Source of the DNA: Musa acuminata AAA Group
Lineage: Eukaryota > Streptophyta > Magnoliopsida > Zingiberales > Musaceae
Length of the DNA: 64,000 nucleotides
Direction: 5' to 3'
Assembly: GCF_036884655.1 (NCBI RefSeq)
Contig: NC_088340.1
Location: 30,318,001 to 30,382,000, forward strand
Positions within the stretch are counted from its first letter, which is position 1. Every line of letters starts with the position of its first letter. Made by a program: the position numbers and the translations under genes. The notes beneath the pieces were generated by a model. That model did not search any database. It saw only the letters and a list, made by a program, of their open reading frames with translations, and was not told the DNA's origin. Positions 22,755 through 34,672 of the stretch are shown piece after piece.

Positions 22755-23097
22755 TTTTTGGAAGGGGTCTAAATATCTTGTTAATAAGTTCAAAATCAAA
22801 AAAAATTTGCCAAGTGCTTTTAGATCATTGACAACATCCGTAAAAAGAGTGTACATGTATCCAATGTTCTCACTTGGTTTCATGCGAAACAACTCATAGC
22901 TATGAACCAAAAGATTAATTTTTGACTCTTTCACCCTACTTGTGCCTTCGTGTGTGACTTTGAGTGTATGTCAAATCTTATATGCAGTTTTGCATATAGA
23001 AACTCGATTAAATATGTTTTTATTAAGAGCACAAAATAAAATATTCATTGCTTTAGCATTTAAGGAGAAGGTCTTCTTTTCCAAATCATTTCATTTG
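22748..23097 (-). pseudogene. S5 gag fragment, part 1
   Basis: Minus-strand translation gives Copia Gag capsid pieces: VKESKINLLVHSYELFRMKP, then YTLFTDVVNDLKALGK, with a frameshift after. The piece is joined on the left to an LTR by a TCCCAAC microhomology and cut on the right by S4. ATTTG at 23093-23097 is the left S4 target duplication. The rest of this gag is at 31139-31276. Confidence 0.8.
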
Positions 23098-24314
23098 TGT
23101 TAGGATCAGAGCGGCACTAAGAGGGGGGGGGGGGGGTGAATTAGTGCAACGGCTTAAAACGTTGGTTTCGACAAATATTTCGTACGATAAAAATCAGAAT
23201 CGGAAGTGCTTAACTTGAAAGAGTATTCGCAAAGTTGTGCAGTAAATGTAATGAGGAAATAAAGCAAGTAAGAGGGTTTGCAGTAATGTAAATAGCAGTA
23301 ATGAAATGCAAACCAGAGATTATGCCGTTTTTAAAGTGGTTCGGTCAAGTGACCTACATCCACTTGCGAGGCCCCTCTTCGATGAGGCTCCCACCTTCCA
23401 CTAGCAAATCTCTTGAAAGGGAAGGGTAAATACCCCTCTTACAACTTTTACAAGCGGTTCACTCTCTTACAGATTTTCAGCAAGAAAGAAGGAGGTGAAC
23501 ACTAGCAAATTGAAAATAAGAAAGGCAAAGACTCTTCTAAGACTTTTCTCTCAATCACTTGCTGCTCAAAAAGTTATCTTCTCAGCTGAGACTTGAGGGG
23601 TATTTATAGGTCTCAACAGGATTCAAATTTGGGCTCCAAAAAATTTGAATTCTCTTATGTTCCCGATGCTGGCGGTGTCACCGCCCAGCCAAGCGGTGCC
23701 ACCGCCCAGCGCTCGGGTGCTAGACGGTGCAACCACCCAGCCCAGGAGGTGTCACCGCCCAGCTCTCGGGTGCTGGGTGGTGCCACCGCCTGGCTCTCTG
23801 ATTCACTGGTTTAACTTAATTTTAGCCCAAACCAAATCTGACTTTGGGCCCAGTTGGCCCCTAACCAGGATATAGGATTATCTCTTAATCCTAATCCTAA
23901 TTACAAGTGAACTACATAACAAAAAAAACATCCTAAGCAAGTTTTTAACCGCGAACGTCGAGTCTTGTTCCGGCGAGCTTTCCGACGAACTTCTTCCGAC
24001 GGATTCCCTACAAGCTCCCGATCTTGTGATAACTTTAACGAGTAGCTGAGCCTTCTCGGTGATCTCCATGAACCTCCGATGATGTCTTTGACGAACTTCC
24101 GAAAATTTTGATAGGTTCCCGATTTCTTCTCGGTTGGTTCCGGCAGCATCTCCGACGATTCTTCGGACTCTTAAATGTCCATCGATCTTGACTCCGATAT
24201 TCTTGCTTTGTGTTTTTTGGTTATCGTAGTTAATCCTGCACACTTAACTTAATAATATGGATTAGATCAATTAACCCATCAATTGATTTTATCATCAAAA
24301 TCCGAGATTCAACA
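23098..24314 (-). repeat. S4 3' LTR
   Basis: Starts TGTTAGGATC, ends TTCAACA. Landmarks: GCACTAA/TTAGTGC hairpin with 14 G (about 23116-23149), TATTTATA near 23601, GC palindromes (about 23670-23790) and TTCCGRCGA-like units (23960-24160). Confidence 0.95.
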
Positions 24315-24330
24315 ATCTCCCCCTTTTTGA
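24315..24330 (-). other. S4 polypurine tract
   Basis: AAAAAGGGGGAGAT on the minus strand, immediately before the LTR. A second purine block of the same kind is near 24750, inside the 3' non-coding region. Confidence 0.9.
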
Positions 24331-25264
24331 TGATGACAATCAATTGATGACGGAGTTAAACATTACTCCCCCTATCTATATGCCATATTATGAGAAGATG
24401 AAAACACTTGAATTCCATCCATAGAATTCAAGCATAAACTGATAAGTTCTAACCGTAGAACTTATCGTTATTCTCATTAAGCAATAGTAAATACAAAACC
24501 TCGATGAAAATTATTTTCAAGTAGAATGATAAGAGACAATTTTTACTACGATAGGAGATAAAGATTTTCAACATGAATTTCATGATATAAATGTAAGGCA
24601 AGCTTTCAATATGATTAATCAATCTTGCGATATTCTCAAGGATTTTGCAAGGCATTTTGCAAGGCATATAAGACATTCATATCACACATGCTTTTGAAAT
24701 TCATATAAGTCATGCTATCAAAATGGTACAAGTCATCACTTTTCTCCCCCTTTGTCATCAACAAAAAGGGAATGAGACTTGAAGAATATAACTTGTGATT
24801 ATAATATCAGGAATTCAGCATTGATCATACGAAAATCCATCATCCAAAATTAAGTATGCTAAAATATTTACGCAGAGTTCACCTAAAGGAAAATTCAGCA
24901 TTCATCCATTTTATCAAATCTCTTTTTTCTATAAATAACACAAATTGTAGGTGTGCAAGGAAGAGATTGTGATTAAAAAATATCAAGTAGTAACTCCAAT
25001 AAGTCAAGATCATAATTCGAATACAAACTCATTTAAATTTACATCGTCAAATTGAAACTCATAATCAAGCCATCAAAATCAATTTCGAGATTCATAAAAT
25101 ATCATAAAATCATTAATCTTGATCAGATGGGAGCGGTGTTTGACTCAAGATAGGATAAGATAATTTAACATGTCATTTAGAATCGAAAGAGAAGGATCAG
25201 ATTCATCGAGGAACAGAGAGAGGATGAAAAACTTTACGGAAAATCCATTCAAACAAGTTTATTT
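24331..25264 (-). other. S4 3' non-coding region
   Basis: About 930 bp, AT-rich, between the RNase H stop and the polypurine tract. Some SIRE elements carry an envelope-like frame here; none was seen. It shares words with the AT-rich DNA of the gag-only elements, such as ATAAATAACACAAATTGTAG (24934-24953), matched near 5676-5695 in S2. Confidence 0.7.
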
Positions 25265-26667
25265 TTAGGGATAATTTAACATACCTAATTCCCTTCTAAT
25301 GAATTCAAATTGGTCTTCGTTCAAAGCTTTTGTAAATATATCTGCTAATTGATGCTTTGTGTCAATGAATTCTAGAACAACATCATTGTTAAGGACATGA
25401 TCGCGTATGAAATGATGCCTAACGTTGATGTGCTTAGTTCTAGAGTGCTGAATTGGATTTTTAGTAAGACATATGGCACTAGTATTATCACATTTTATGG
25501 GAATGTTTTTAAAGTGAATTCCATAGTCTTCTAATGTATTTTTCATCCAAATAACTTGTGCACAACATGCACTTGTAGCAATGTATTCGGCTTCCACCGT
25601 AGATAGTGCAACTGAATTTTGTTTCTTGGAAGTCCAAGAAACAAGTGCATGCCCTAAAAATTGGCATGTTCCGGATGTACTTTTTCTATCTATCCTACAT
25701 CCGCCAAAATCGACATCTGCATAAGCTATTAGATCAAATTTTTTAAATTTTGGATACCACAATCCTAAATTTGGAGTTCCTTTAAGATACCTAAATATTT
25801 TTTTTAACACTCTTAAGATGAGATAATTTAGGATTAGATTGAAACCTAGCGCAAAGTTCTACACTAAACATAATATCTGATTTAGTCGCGGTGAGGTAAA
25901 GTAGACTACCTATCATTCCCCTATATGTTTTTGATCGAAATTTCTACTATTTTCATCCATATCTAACTTAGTCGCAGTACTCATAGGGGTGTTTATTGCT
26001 TTTGAATTATCCATGTTAAATCGTTTTAACAATTCTAATGTATATTTGGATTGGTTAAGAAATATACCATCACTAAGTTGTTTGATTTGTAATCCTAAAA
26101 AAAAAGTTAATTCACCCATTAAACTCATTTCAAATTCATGACTCATACATTTGGCAAATGATTCATATAGTGATTCATCCGAAGAGCCAAAAATAATATC
26201 GTCAACATAAAATTGCACAATAAGAAAATTATTTTCAAAATGTTTAATAAACAATGTAGTATCAACCTTTCATAAGAAAGGTTTAAAATAAGAAAGGAAC
26301 TAAGCCTTTCATACCAAGCTCTAGGAGCTTGTTTCAAGCCATAGAGAGCTTTAGTCAATTTGAATACATGATTAGGAAGAAGAGAATTTTCAAATCCGGG
26401 AGGTTGTTCGACATATACTTCTTCGGAAATAAAACTATTCAAGAAAGCACTTTTAATATCCATTTGAAATAGTTTAAAATTATTACTACTAGCATAGGCA
26501 AGGAGCATCCTTATGGCTTCTAATCGAGCCACGGGGGCAAAGGTTTCTTCGTAATCGATACCTTCTTCTTGGTTGAAACCTTTGGCCACTAATCTAGCCT
26601 TGTTTCTAACCACGAACCACGATACCATTTTCATCTTGCTTGTTTCTAAAGACCCATTTAGTACCAA
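25265..26667 (-). pseudogene. S4 reverse transcriptase and RNase H, broken by frameshifts
   Basis: Three frames cover the region. RT N-terminus (26667-26143) has [30 protein letters not shown] and [17 protein letters not shown] palm (26254-25913) has YVDDIIFGS, so the catalytic pair is intact. RNase H (25810-25265) has KSTSGTCQFLG, SKKQNSVALSTVEAEYI and CDNTSAICL. RNase H ends ELGMLNYP. A short tandem duplication of ACCACGA near 26610-26625 shifts the frame between integrase and RT. The SIRE assignment rests on the RNase H motifs. Confidence 0.92.
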
Positions 26668-28249
26668 TGACTAAATGGTCACTAGGTCTAGGAACAAGCT
26701 TCCATACCTTATTCCTCTCAAATTGATTCAATTCCTCTTGCATTGCAATAACCCAAAAATCATCTTTTATGGCCTCGTCAATGCATTTAGGTTCAATTTG
26801 AGAAAGGAAGGTGGCATTAGCACAAAAATTCTTGAAAGAGGAACGAGTTTGAACCCCTTTTGATGTATCTCCTATAATTAGCTCATTTGGATGAGCATCT
26901 ATATACTTCCATTCCTTAGGTAAGGAAATTTCGGAAGAAGGTGCATCCAAGTTGCTATTTTGAGGAGGAGGTTCATTTAAATTTAAATTATCAAAACCAA
27001 GATCATCATCAAAATCATTTTTCTTTAAATTAGAAATTTCATTAAAAACTACATGAATAGACTCTTCTATTACTAACGTTCTTTTGTTAAAAACCCGAAA
27101 AACCTTAGAAACGGAAGAGTAACCAAGAAAGATGCCTTCATCGGATTTAGCATCAAATTTTCCTAAGACATCCCTTTCATTCAAAATAAAGCATTTACAA
27201 CCGAAAACTTTAAAATAGGAAATATTTGGTTTTTTGTTATTCCACAATTCATAGGGAGTTTTTTATAAGGATGGTCTTATTAGGACTCTATTCATGATGT
27301 AGCAAGCCGTATTTACGGCTTCGGCCAAAAAATACTTAGGTAAACTATGTTCATTTAACATAGTTCTTGCCATTTCTTGTAGGTTTCTATTTTTTCTTTC
27401 AACTACTCCATTTTGTTGGGGATTCCTCGGAGTGGAGAAGTTGTGATTGTATCCATTAACTTCACAAAAATTTTGAAAGTCACGGTTTTGAAATTCGCCA
27501 CCGTGATCACTCCAAATTGATGAAATCATGAAACCTTTTTCGTTTTGAGTGAGTTTACAAAATTTAGAGAAGCACTTGAAGCAATCACTTTTGTGGACTA
27601 AGAAATAGGTCCAAGTGTACCTAGTATAGTCATCTACAATTACAAACCCATATTTGCTTCCTCCTATACTTATTGTGTCAATTGGTCCGAATAAGTCCAA
27701 ATGGATCAATTGTAGTGGTCTAGTGGTGCTAATTTGATTTTTTGGTTTGAAACTAGTTTTTATTTGTTTACCTAGTTGACATGCATCACATACTTTGTCC
27801 TTAGTAAACTTCATATTTGGAATCCCTCGTACTAATTCTCTAGATGAGATCTTAGATATTAGTTTCATGCTTGCATGGCCTAATCTCCTATGCCAAAGCC
27901 AAGCATCATCATTTAGAGCGGAGAAGCACATTTCATTACTTAGTTCATCAAGGTTGATGGTGTAGACATTATTTTGTTTTAATGCAATCATAGTCAAGTT
28001 ATTGTTTGGTTTTTCGATAATACACATATTTGATTCGAATCTAACGATATAACATTTATCGCATAGTTGACTAATACTCAAGAGATTATGTTTCAATCCA
28101 TCAACTAGTAAAGCATCATCAATGGAAAAACTAAATTTGTTACCAATAGTTCCCTTGCCAATGATTTTGCCTTTGTTGTTGTCTCCGAAGGTGACGTACC
28201 CTTCTTCTTTGTTAGTGAGCATAGAAAAATGAGATGGATCTCCAGTCAT
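26606..28249 (-). pseudogene. S4 integrase
   Basis: The frame 28249-27263 holds the pre-integrase zinc motif (LWHRRLGH near residue 120, then CDAC) and the catalytic core: Asp in VDDYTRY, Asp in SDHGGEFQN, Glu in GVVERKN. A TAA near 27263 interrupts it, and the same frame resumes at 27247 with FKVFGCKCF and FLGYSSVSK, running to 26606 at the junction with RT. All three acidic residues are present, so the copy was active before the stop arose. Confidence 0.92.
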
Positions 28250-28335
28250 ATGTCTTGAGCATCCACTATCGAGATACCATCTCTTGCTCCTAGCTTGTGG
28301 GTTTGTCTAAAAAGAGGATGACTTTTAGGTACCTA
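27990..28335 (-). pseudogene. S4 aspartic protease region
   Basis: The Copia protease active site is readable as WYLDSGCSRHMTGD around 28240-28275 on the minus strand. A frameshift and a TAG at 28333-28335 separate it from gag. Downstream residues (VDGLKHNLLSISQL) are in the integrase frame, as is usual for a single gag-pol polyprotein. Confidence 0.82.
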
Positions 28336-29871
28336 TTTGATTTTGGGTGCCTTAAAAATTGATCCACTAACTTTGTTATTTATTATTGAATCCTTTATAG
28401 TTCCTTTAGGAACCCATATTAATTTTTGTGAACTAATTTTCCTAAATGAACATTTGTAGGCAATATGTCCGGATTTGCAACAGAAGTTGCATTTCATATA
28501 AGAGGAAACATATAATGTAGGTCCTTTTATGAAAGTGGTAGGATTTTGATGTAATCCTTTTACAAATCCAATTCCATTTCTATTTGCGACGTGACCCTTG
28601 TGTGCAAGGATCATATCTAATCCTTTGCTACCAACCTTAAACTTGTTTAAAGTTTCTTTAAGAAGCAAATTTTTATTTTTTATTGCTTCTAAATGCTCAC
28701 ACTTAGAGCATGGAGGAGTTTGAAGACTATCAAACTTATCTTGTAGCAAAGCATGCTCTTTCTTTAAGATACTTAACTTCTTGCTAACAGTTCTACATTC
28801 ATCAAATAATTCATGAAAAGCGATAGAGAGTTCTTCAAAAGATAAATCTTCATTAAATAAATCACATACCTCTTCTCCTAAAGCCATTAGCGCGTAATGA
28901 GCAACTTGCTCGATGTTGGACTCCTCTTCTTCGGACGCGCTTGAATCATCCCACGTTGCCTTGAGCGCCTTCTTCTTTGATGTTCTCTTTTTGGCTTGAG
29001 GACAAACGTTCTTGTAGTGTCCCGATTTTTTGCATTCATAGCAAATCACTTGGTCCTTCTTTTGTTCAAATTTATTTTTTGTATTATTTTTAAATTTGTT
29101 CTTTCTTAAATATTTTTTAAATTTTTGAGTCAAAAGTGCAATGTCATTGTCACTGTCCTCATCACTTGATGTTCCTTTCAAGTGGTCTTCTTATGATTTG
29201 AGTGTCATATCCTTCCTGTTCTTTGGAAGGGGGTTCTCGAGCTCGTCATGAGCTTGACATGTCATTTCGTAGGTCATTAGAGACCTAATGAGTTCTTCAA
29301 GAGGGAATGCTTTAAGGTCTTTGGCCTCTTGAATTACCGTAACTTTTGGATCCCAACTTTTAGGGAGGGATCTTAAGATTTTAGTTACTAGTTCAAATTT
29401 AGTAAAATCTTTACCAAGAGCTTTGAGTCCATTGATGACATCCGTAAATCGGGTGTATATGTCTCCGATGGACTCACTTGGTTTCATTCGGAAAAGTTCG
29501 TAAGAGTGCACAAGGATGTTGATTTTGGACTCTTTCACTCGGCTAGTGCCTTCATGAGTGACCTCAAGAGTTCTCCAAATATCAAAAGCCAAATCACAAA
29601 TTGAAACACGATTAAATTCATTTTTGTCTAGTGCGCAAAACAAGGCATTCATAGCCTTTGCATTTAAAGCAAAAACCTTCTTCTCCGATTCATTCCATTC
29701 GCTCATCGGAAGAGAAGATTTTTGAAATCCAATTTCAACAATAGTCCAAAGCTTGAAATCCATAGAAATGAGGAAGATCCTCATCTGAGTCTTCCAATAA
29801 GTATAATCCGACCCATTAGACAATGGTGGACGTGTGATAGAATGACCCTCATGCATGCTGGAGTAAGCCAT
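28333..29871 (-). pseudogene. S4 Gag with two zinc knuckles
   Basis: Starts at 29871 (MAYSSMHEGHSITRPPLSNG). Capsid domain motifs: YWKTQMRIFLIS, FDIWRTLEVTHEG, LEELIRSLMTYEM. An in-frame TAA at 29191-29193 interrupts it and reading resumes at once. A first CX2CX4HX4C knuckle (CYECKKSGHYKNVC) lies near 29030-29070 and a second (CNFCCKSGHIAYKC) near 28460-28500. The frame closes at a TAG at 28333. Gag packages element RNA into particles. This copy is the reference for what S2, S3 and S6 have lost. Confidence 0.92.
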
Positions 29872-29905
29872 CTCTCTTGGGTATTAAACCAAATATGAGA
29901 GTGAG

Positions 29906-29923
29906 CCTTGCTCTAATACCAAT
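29906..29923 (-). other. S4 primer binding site, mutated
   Basis: The minus strand reads AATTGGTATTAGAGCAAG beside the LTR. Relative to TTGGTATCAGAGC it has one transition, consistent with post-insertion decay. Confidence 0.85.
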
Positions 29924-31138
29924 TGTTAGGATCGAAGCAGCACTAAGAGGGGGGGGGGGGTGAATTAGTGCAGCGGCTTAAAACGTTGGTTTTGACAAAT
30001 CTTTCGTACGATAAAAATCGGAATCGGAAGTGCTTAACTTGAAAGAGTATTCGCAAAGTTGTGCAATAAATGTAATGAGGAAATAAAGCAAGTAAGAGGG
30101 TTTGCAGTAATGTAAATAGCAGTAATGAAATGCAAACCAGAGATTATGCCGTTTTTAAAGTGGTTCGGTCAAGTGACCTACATCCACTTGCGAGGCCCCT
30201 CTTCGATGAGGCTCCCACCTTCCACTAGCAAATCTCTTGAAAGGGAAGGGTAAATACCCCTCTTACAACTTTTACAAGCGGTTCACTCTCTTACAGATTT
30301 TCAGCAAGAAAGAAGGAGGTGAACACTAGCAAATTGAAAATAAGAAAGGCAAAGACTCTTCTAAGACTTTTCTCTCAATCACTTGCTGCTCAAAAAGTTA
30401 TCTTCTCAGTTGAGACTTGAGGGGTATTTATAGGTCTCAACAGGATTCAAATTTGGGCTCCAAAAAATTTGAATTCTCTTATGTTCCCGATGCTGGCGGT
30501 GTCACCGCCCAGCCAAGCGGTGCCACCGCCCAGCGCTCGGGTGCTAGACGGTGCAACCGCCCAGCCCAGGAGGTGTCACCGCCCAGCTCTCGGGTGCTGG
30601 GTGGTGCCAACGCCTGGCTCTCTGATTCACTGGTTTAACTTAATTTTAGCCCAAACCAAATCTGACTTTGGGCCCAGTTGGCCCCTAACCAGGATATAGG
30701 ATTATCTCTTAATCCTAATCCTAATTACAAGTGAACTAGATAACAAAAAAAACATCCTAAGCAAGTTTTCAACCGCGAACGTCGAGTCTTGTTCCGGCGA
30801 GCTTTCCGACGAACTTCTTCCGACGGATTCCCTGCAAGCTCCCGATCTTGTGATGACTTTAACGAGTAGCCGAGCCTTCTTGATGATCTCCGTGAACCTC
30901 CGACGATGTCTTTGGCGAACTTCCGAAAATTCCGATAGGTTCTCGATTTCTTCTCGGTTGGTTCCGGCAGCATCTCCGACGATTCTTCGGACTCTTAAAT
31001 GTCCATCGATCTTGACTCCGATATTCTTGCTTTGTATTTTCTGGTTATCATAGTTAATCCTACACACTTAACTCAATAATATGGATTAGATCAATTAACC
31101 CATCAATTGATTTTATCATCAAAATCTGAGATTCAACA
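29924..31138 (-). repeat. S4 5' LTR
   Basis: 1215 bp, TGTTAGGATC to TTCAACA. TATTTATA at 30425-30432 gives TATAAATA on the element strand. GC palindromes lie at about 30494-30610, upstream of that box in element orientation. ATTTG follows at 31139. Confidence 0.95.
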
Positions 31139-31276
31139 ATTTGTTCATTGGTTTGGAAGACTTCTCAAAACCGCTTTCAACAATGTTCCACATAGGAGGA
31201 CGAGTGATAGAAAGTCCCTCTTAATTGCCAGCAAAAGCCATCTCTCTTGGGTTTTAAATCAAATAGAGAGTATCAT
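31139..31276 (-). pseudogene. S5 gag fragment, part 2 (N-terminus)
   Basis: Continues the S5 gag across the S4 insertion. Minus-strand translation gives Gag N-terminal residues, with an ATG near 31241 in the GCCATCTCTC context seen at the start of other SIRE gags. It is followed by the degraded primer site (GGTATCAAAGCAATG on the minus strand). Confidence 0.78.
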
Positions 31277-31291
31277 TGCTTTGATACCAAT
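31277..31291 (-). other. S5 primer binding site, mutated
   Basis: The minus strand reads AATTGGTATCAAAGC: one transition from the initiator tRNA-Met complement. Confidence 0.82.
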
Positions 31292-32672
31292 TGCTAGGAT
31301 CAAGTTAGCACTAAGAGGGGGGGGGGGGGTTGAATTAGTGCTTTCGTAAATAATTATGTTGAAAAAAAAAACTTTGTTTCGATTAAACCTGTATCAGAAT
31401 TGCGTTTAGCATAAAGAAGGTGTGAAGTAGAGTAAGCAGCCAAGTCAATAAGCAATATAAGGAAAAGCATAATAGAAATGGCAAAGAAAAGATCACACCG
31501 AATTTATAGTGGTTCGATTATGATGACCTATGTCCACTCCTGATTCCTCCTTGTTGAGGCCACCGGCGTCCAGTAATAGTCTTCCTTCATTGGGCGAAGA
31601 CCAACCACCCTCTTACAACACTTACTCCTTTTCACAGGTTTAGGAGACAACCCTTACAAGCCTCACATCTCTTCTTGAATGATTACAAAACTAAAGAAGG
31701 ATGAGGAGGACACTTAAAACTTTCTCAACACTTTCACATCCCAAATTACAAGACTTTTGTTTACACTTTCGTTGCTCTTTAATGCAGGAAATAGTGGTGT
31801 ATTTATAGGCCCTAATAGCTTCAAAAATGAAGCCAAAAAGTGTCTCATCTCGTGTTTTCAGGGTACTAGCGGTACCACCGCCATTATTAGACGGTACCAT
31901 CGCCTGCAAACTGACACTGGGCGATACCACCACCTAGTTTGGGTGGTACGATCGCCTGACAAAGCCTAGGAGACTAGGTTCTAGTTGTACCATCACCTGA
32001 TATGGTGGTACTACCGCTTGGCAGCATTAATTACCGGCGGTACCACTACCCAATCTGGGCGGTGCCACCGCCAAAACTCCTTAGGAGGTCAAGCCTCGAG
32101 CGGTTCCACCGCCAGCTCTATTGGTGCCACTACTTGACGTGGCTTCAAGTGGCCGAGTGGGCCATCCATTCAGCCTAACTCATCCTTGTTTTGGGCCCAG
32201 TTGGCCCCTAATTGAGTTTATAGGATTTCTCCCAAAACTAACTCAATTTAAAGTCTTAACTATAATAAAGGCTAAAACAACTACAAGTAATCTAAGTGGT
32301 CCGGAACGTCAATTGTTTAATAGAACTCTCGATGAACTTCTGGCGAACTCTCAGCGATCTTCCTGCGAGCATTCGACGAACTCCTGACGATCTTCTGGCG
32401 AGCCTTCGGTGAACTCCCATGATCTTTCAGCGAGCTTTCGATGAACTTCTAGTGAATTTCCGGTGAGCTTTTACTGCATCGTTCGATCCTTCGGTGTATC
32501 CCCTGATTCATCTAGCCCGATGCCCAATTATTGACTCTGGCCCAACTTCGATTCTTCTTTAATCATTTTGCCTTCCTCACGATCGTAGTTAGTCCTGCAT
32601 TACTTATCTCAACATATGGATTAGATCATTAATTCATAAATTGATTTCATCATTAAAATCTGAGATTCAATA
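31292..32672 (-). repeat. S5 5' LTR
   Basis: 1381 bp, starts TGCTAGGATC and ends TTCAATA. GCACTAA/TTAGTGC hairpin with 13 G at about 31307-31341, TATTTATA near 31800, palindromes of the GGCGGTACCACCGCC type (31865-32120). GAGTC follows at 32673-32677; its partner is missing because the other end of S5 is not in the window or was lost. Confidence 0.88.
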
Positions 32673-32890
32673 GAGTCATGGAGCCCAACATGTAACACCG
32701 AATAAGAATAGAGTCATCTATGTACTTCACGTAACGAGCGATCTCATCCTTGCTTACCCCTTTCTCATACATAGGCATCACTATATCAAGGACGTATACT
32801 ATTTTCTCCGCCATGAGAATGATTCTCAAGTTATGGAGCTAATCCATATAATTTGGACCAGTGAGGTGGTTGACATCAAATATGCCATTT
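32673..32890 (-). pseudogene. T1 Tork-like Copia Gag, N-terminal fragment
   Basis: The minus strand encodes pieces typical of this Gag family: FDVNHLTGPNYMD, then a TAG where Trp is expected, then LHNLRIIL, then AEKIVYVLD, then KYIDDS and RCYMLGSM. The fragment is cut at 32673 by S5. The downstream gag and pol of T1 should therefore lie on the other side of the S5 complex, probably left of the window. Confidence 0.8.
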
Positions 32891-34672
32891 AAGGGATTTA
32901 AAAGTGATATTTTCTAAAAATAAATATATAGTAGAAAGAAAGAACATGCAAACTTCGTAAAAAGTAAACAACTAAGATATGGTCTACTATTTTAATATAC
33001 TCCCACTATTTTCTTGTGAAACACACAACTCTCTCCGGTATGTGAATCAAAGATCTCCAACGGATCTCTAGTGGGGATCAGGATCCAATCGGAGTCTCAA
33101 CATAACCTCGAGGGATTCGACCAATCACACTAAGTCCAAAAGGTTGGCAACTCTTATCGATCATAAATTCTCGTCTTGTTCAACCTCTGAACTATCATAG
33201 TCTCAAGGGACTCGACCAACCATGATATTTGGTTAAGTCATCACTATCGTTACAAAATGAGTCAGATTAGATGATATGCCCTCGAGGGACTCTATCAAGC
33301 ATACCACATCCTCAGGTCACTAGTGACATCTCTATGTCATAGGTAAGATCTCAAATCGTAATATAGATGTACCTCGAGGGACTTGACCAACTCAACCTAC
33401 GTTGGGAATCAATTTCTTCCTATAATGATGGAAGGTCACATGGGTCAATCTAATGCATTACATTTACTTACTTAATATTATCAAGAGACGGGATTTTAAT
33501 TCGGTCTCCTAATATGATATGTCACATCTATACATATTTAATATATATCCATATCGCATGCAAATATATACATATATATCTAGTAGGTGTATAAGCAATC
33601 ACATATCACATGAGCAATCACACCTGATGATCATAGACCACAAAATAATATGATTAGGCCTGAGCCAATGGGCCCAATCACTCACATCAAGATCTATGTG
33701 TGCCGTGGTGCATCTCCATGTCATGTGATCATCTATCTTGTCCTCGTTAGTTCCATTGGCATCTTGACGTATCTTTATGCGTTGCGATCGTCCGTCTTAG
33801 CTTTTCGGTTCCACTATTGCTTCCACACTCCTGCTATGTATCCTCATGTAATTATAACTTAATCACAAGCGCACATGGCCAACAATAAATGAGAAATAAA
33901 TTAATGGCTCGTAGGCCCGAATAATAATAATAATCAATTACATCACATGGTCCATGATTATCCATCTACATCACACATCACATGTATACATCATCATGTA
34001 GTACTACTAGAGAATAATAATAATAATTAATTAAACTATTTAATTAATTATTTTATAGTATTTTGGAAACCCTACCATAGGGTGCCCCCATATGGTAGGT
34101 AGTTTCTTAAGTGGCTAGGAAATCTCAACTACTAAGGACTCCCCTATGGCCAAGAATCCTAGGCCACACGGCTACCTTGTGTGGCTAGGAAACCCTAGCC
34201 ACTTAGGAGAAATGGCTACCTGCTTGCCCCATACGGCTAGGAGTCTTGGATGCCAAGGGCACTTAAGCGGCTAGGAATCCCTAGCCGCTTGTGGTGCCCC
34301 TTGCAGTTAGGAAACCTGGCTGCAGGGGCTCCTAACTCCTAGGCAAAGAGCCCCTTTGCTGCTCTTAGCCTTGCTACCTTTTGCCAGGCCGAGAGTAGCA
34401 TGGTGTGCTCTCAACTAAGGCTGCAAGTAGCCTTCAGCCAAACTCCGGGGCAGCAATAGTTGCTGCCCTTTTCCCTTTGTTTTTTGATAACTTATTTGGT
34501 GACAAAACATCGATTTAAAATACCTTTTAACAGGGAGAAGACATGCAGTTCAAATCTCAAAAACTACAACAAAAATCACGGCAATTGTGCAAAACAGTTT
34601 CTATGTGATTGAACACAACACACGCAATTTAAAAACAAATTTGTTGCATAAGTATCTTGGATCTGATATCAC
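32891..34672 (-). other. T1 5' leader (non-coding)
   Basis: 1.8 kb between the LTR and gag of T1. Visible structure: four spaced copies of a CTCGAGGGACTCGACCAA-like word (33106-33390); a TA-rich stretch near 33530-33590; two perfect 9 bp stem hairpins at 34181-34202 and 34267-34288. The part from 34080 to 34672 resembles 36279-36353 plus 40374-40750. The minus strand ends in GTGATATCAGATCC, a decayed primer site (34659-34672). Confidence 0.7.

Larger units (their letters stand above)
23098..31138 (-). mobile_element. S4: complete SIRE-type Ty1/Copia retrotransposon
   Basis: An 8041 bp minus-strand element with LTRs of 1217 and 1215 bp, primer binding site, gag with two zinc knuckles, protease, integrase, RT, RNase H, about 0.95 kb of 3' non-coding DNA and polypurine tract. 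Target duplication ATTTG is perfect (23093-23097 and 31139-31143). The LTRs differ at about 30 sites by eye, most of them transitions. Stops and frameshifts break gag-pol, so the copy is not autonomous now. No envelope-like frame was found between RNase H and the tract. Confidence 0.95.

Noticed and set aside
24331..25264. Possible envelope-like frame between RNase H and the 3' LTR of S4
   Set aside because: Some SIRE elements have one, but no frame of useful length or membrane pattern is present here.
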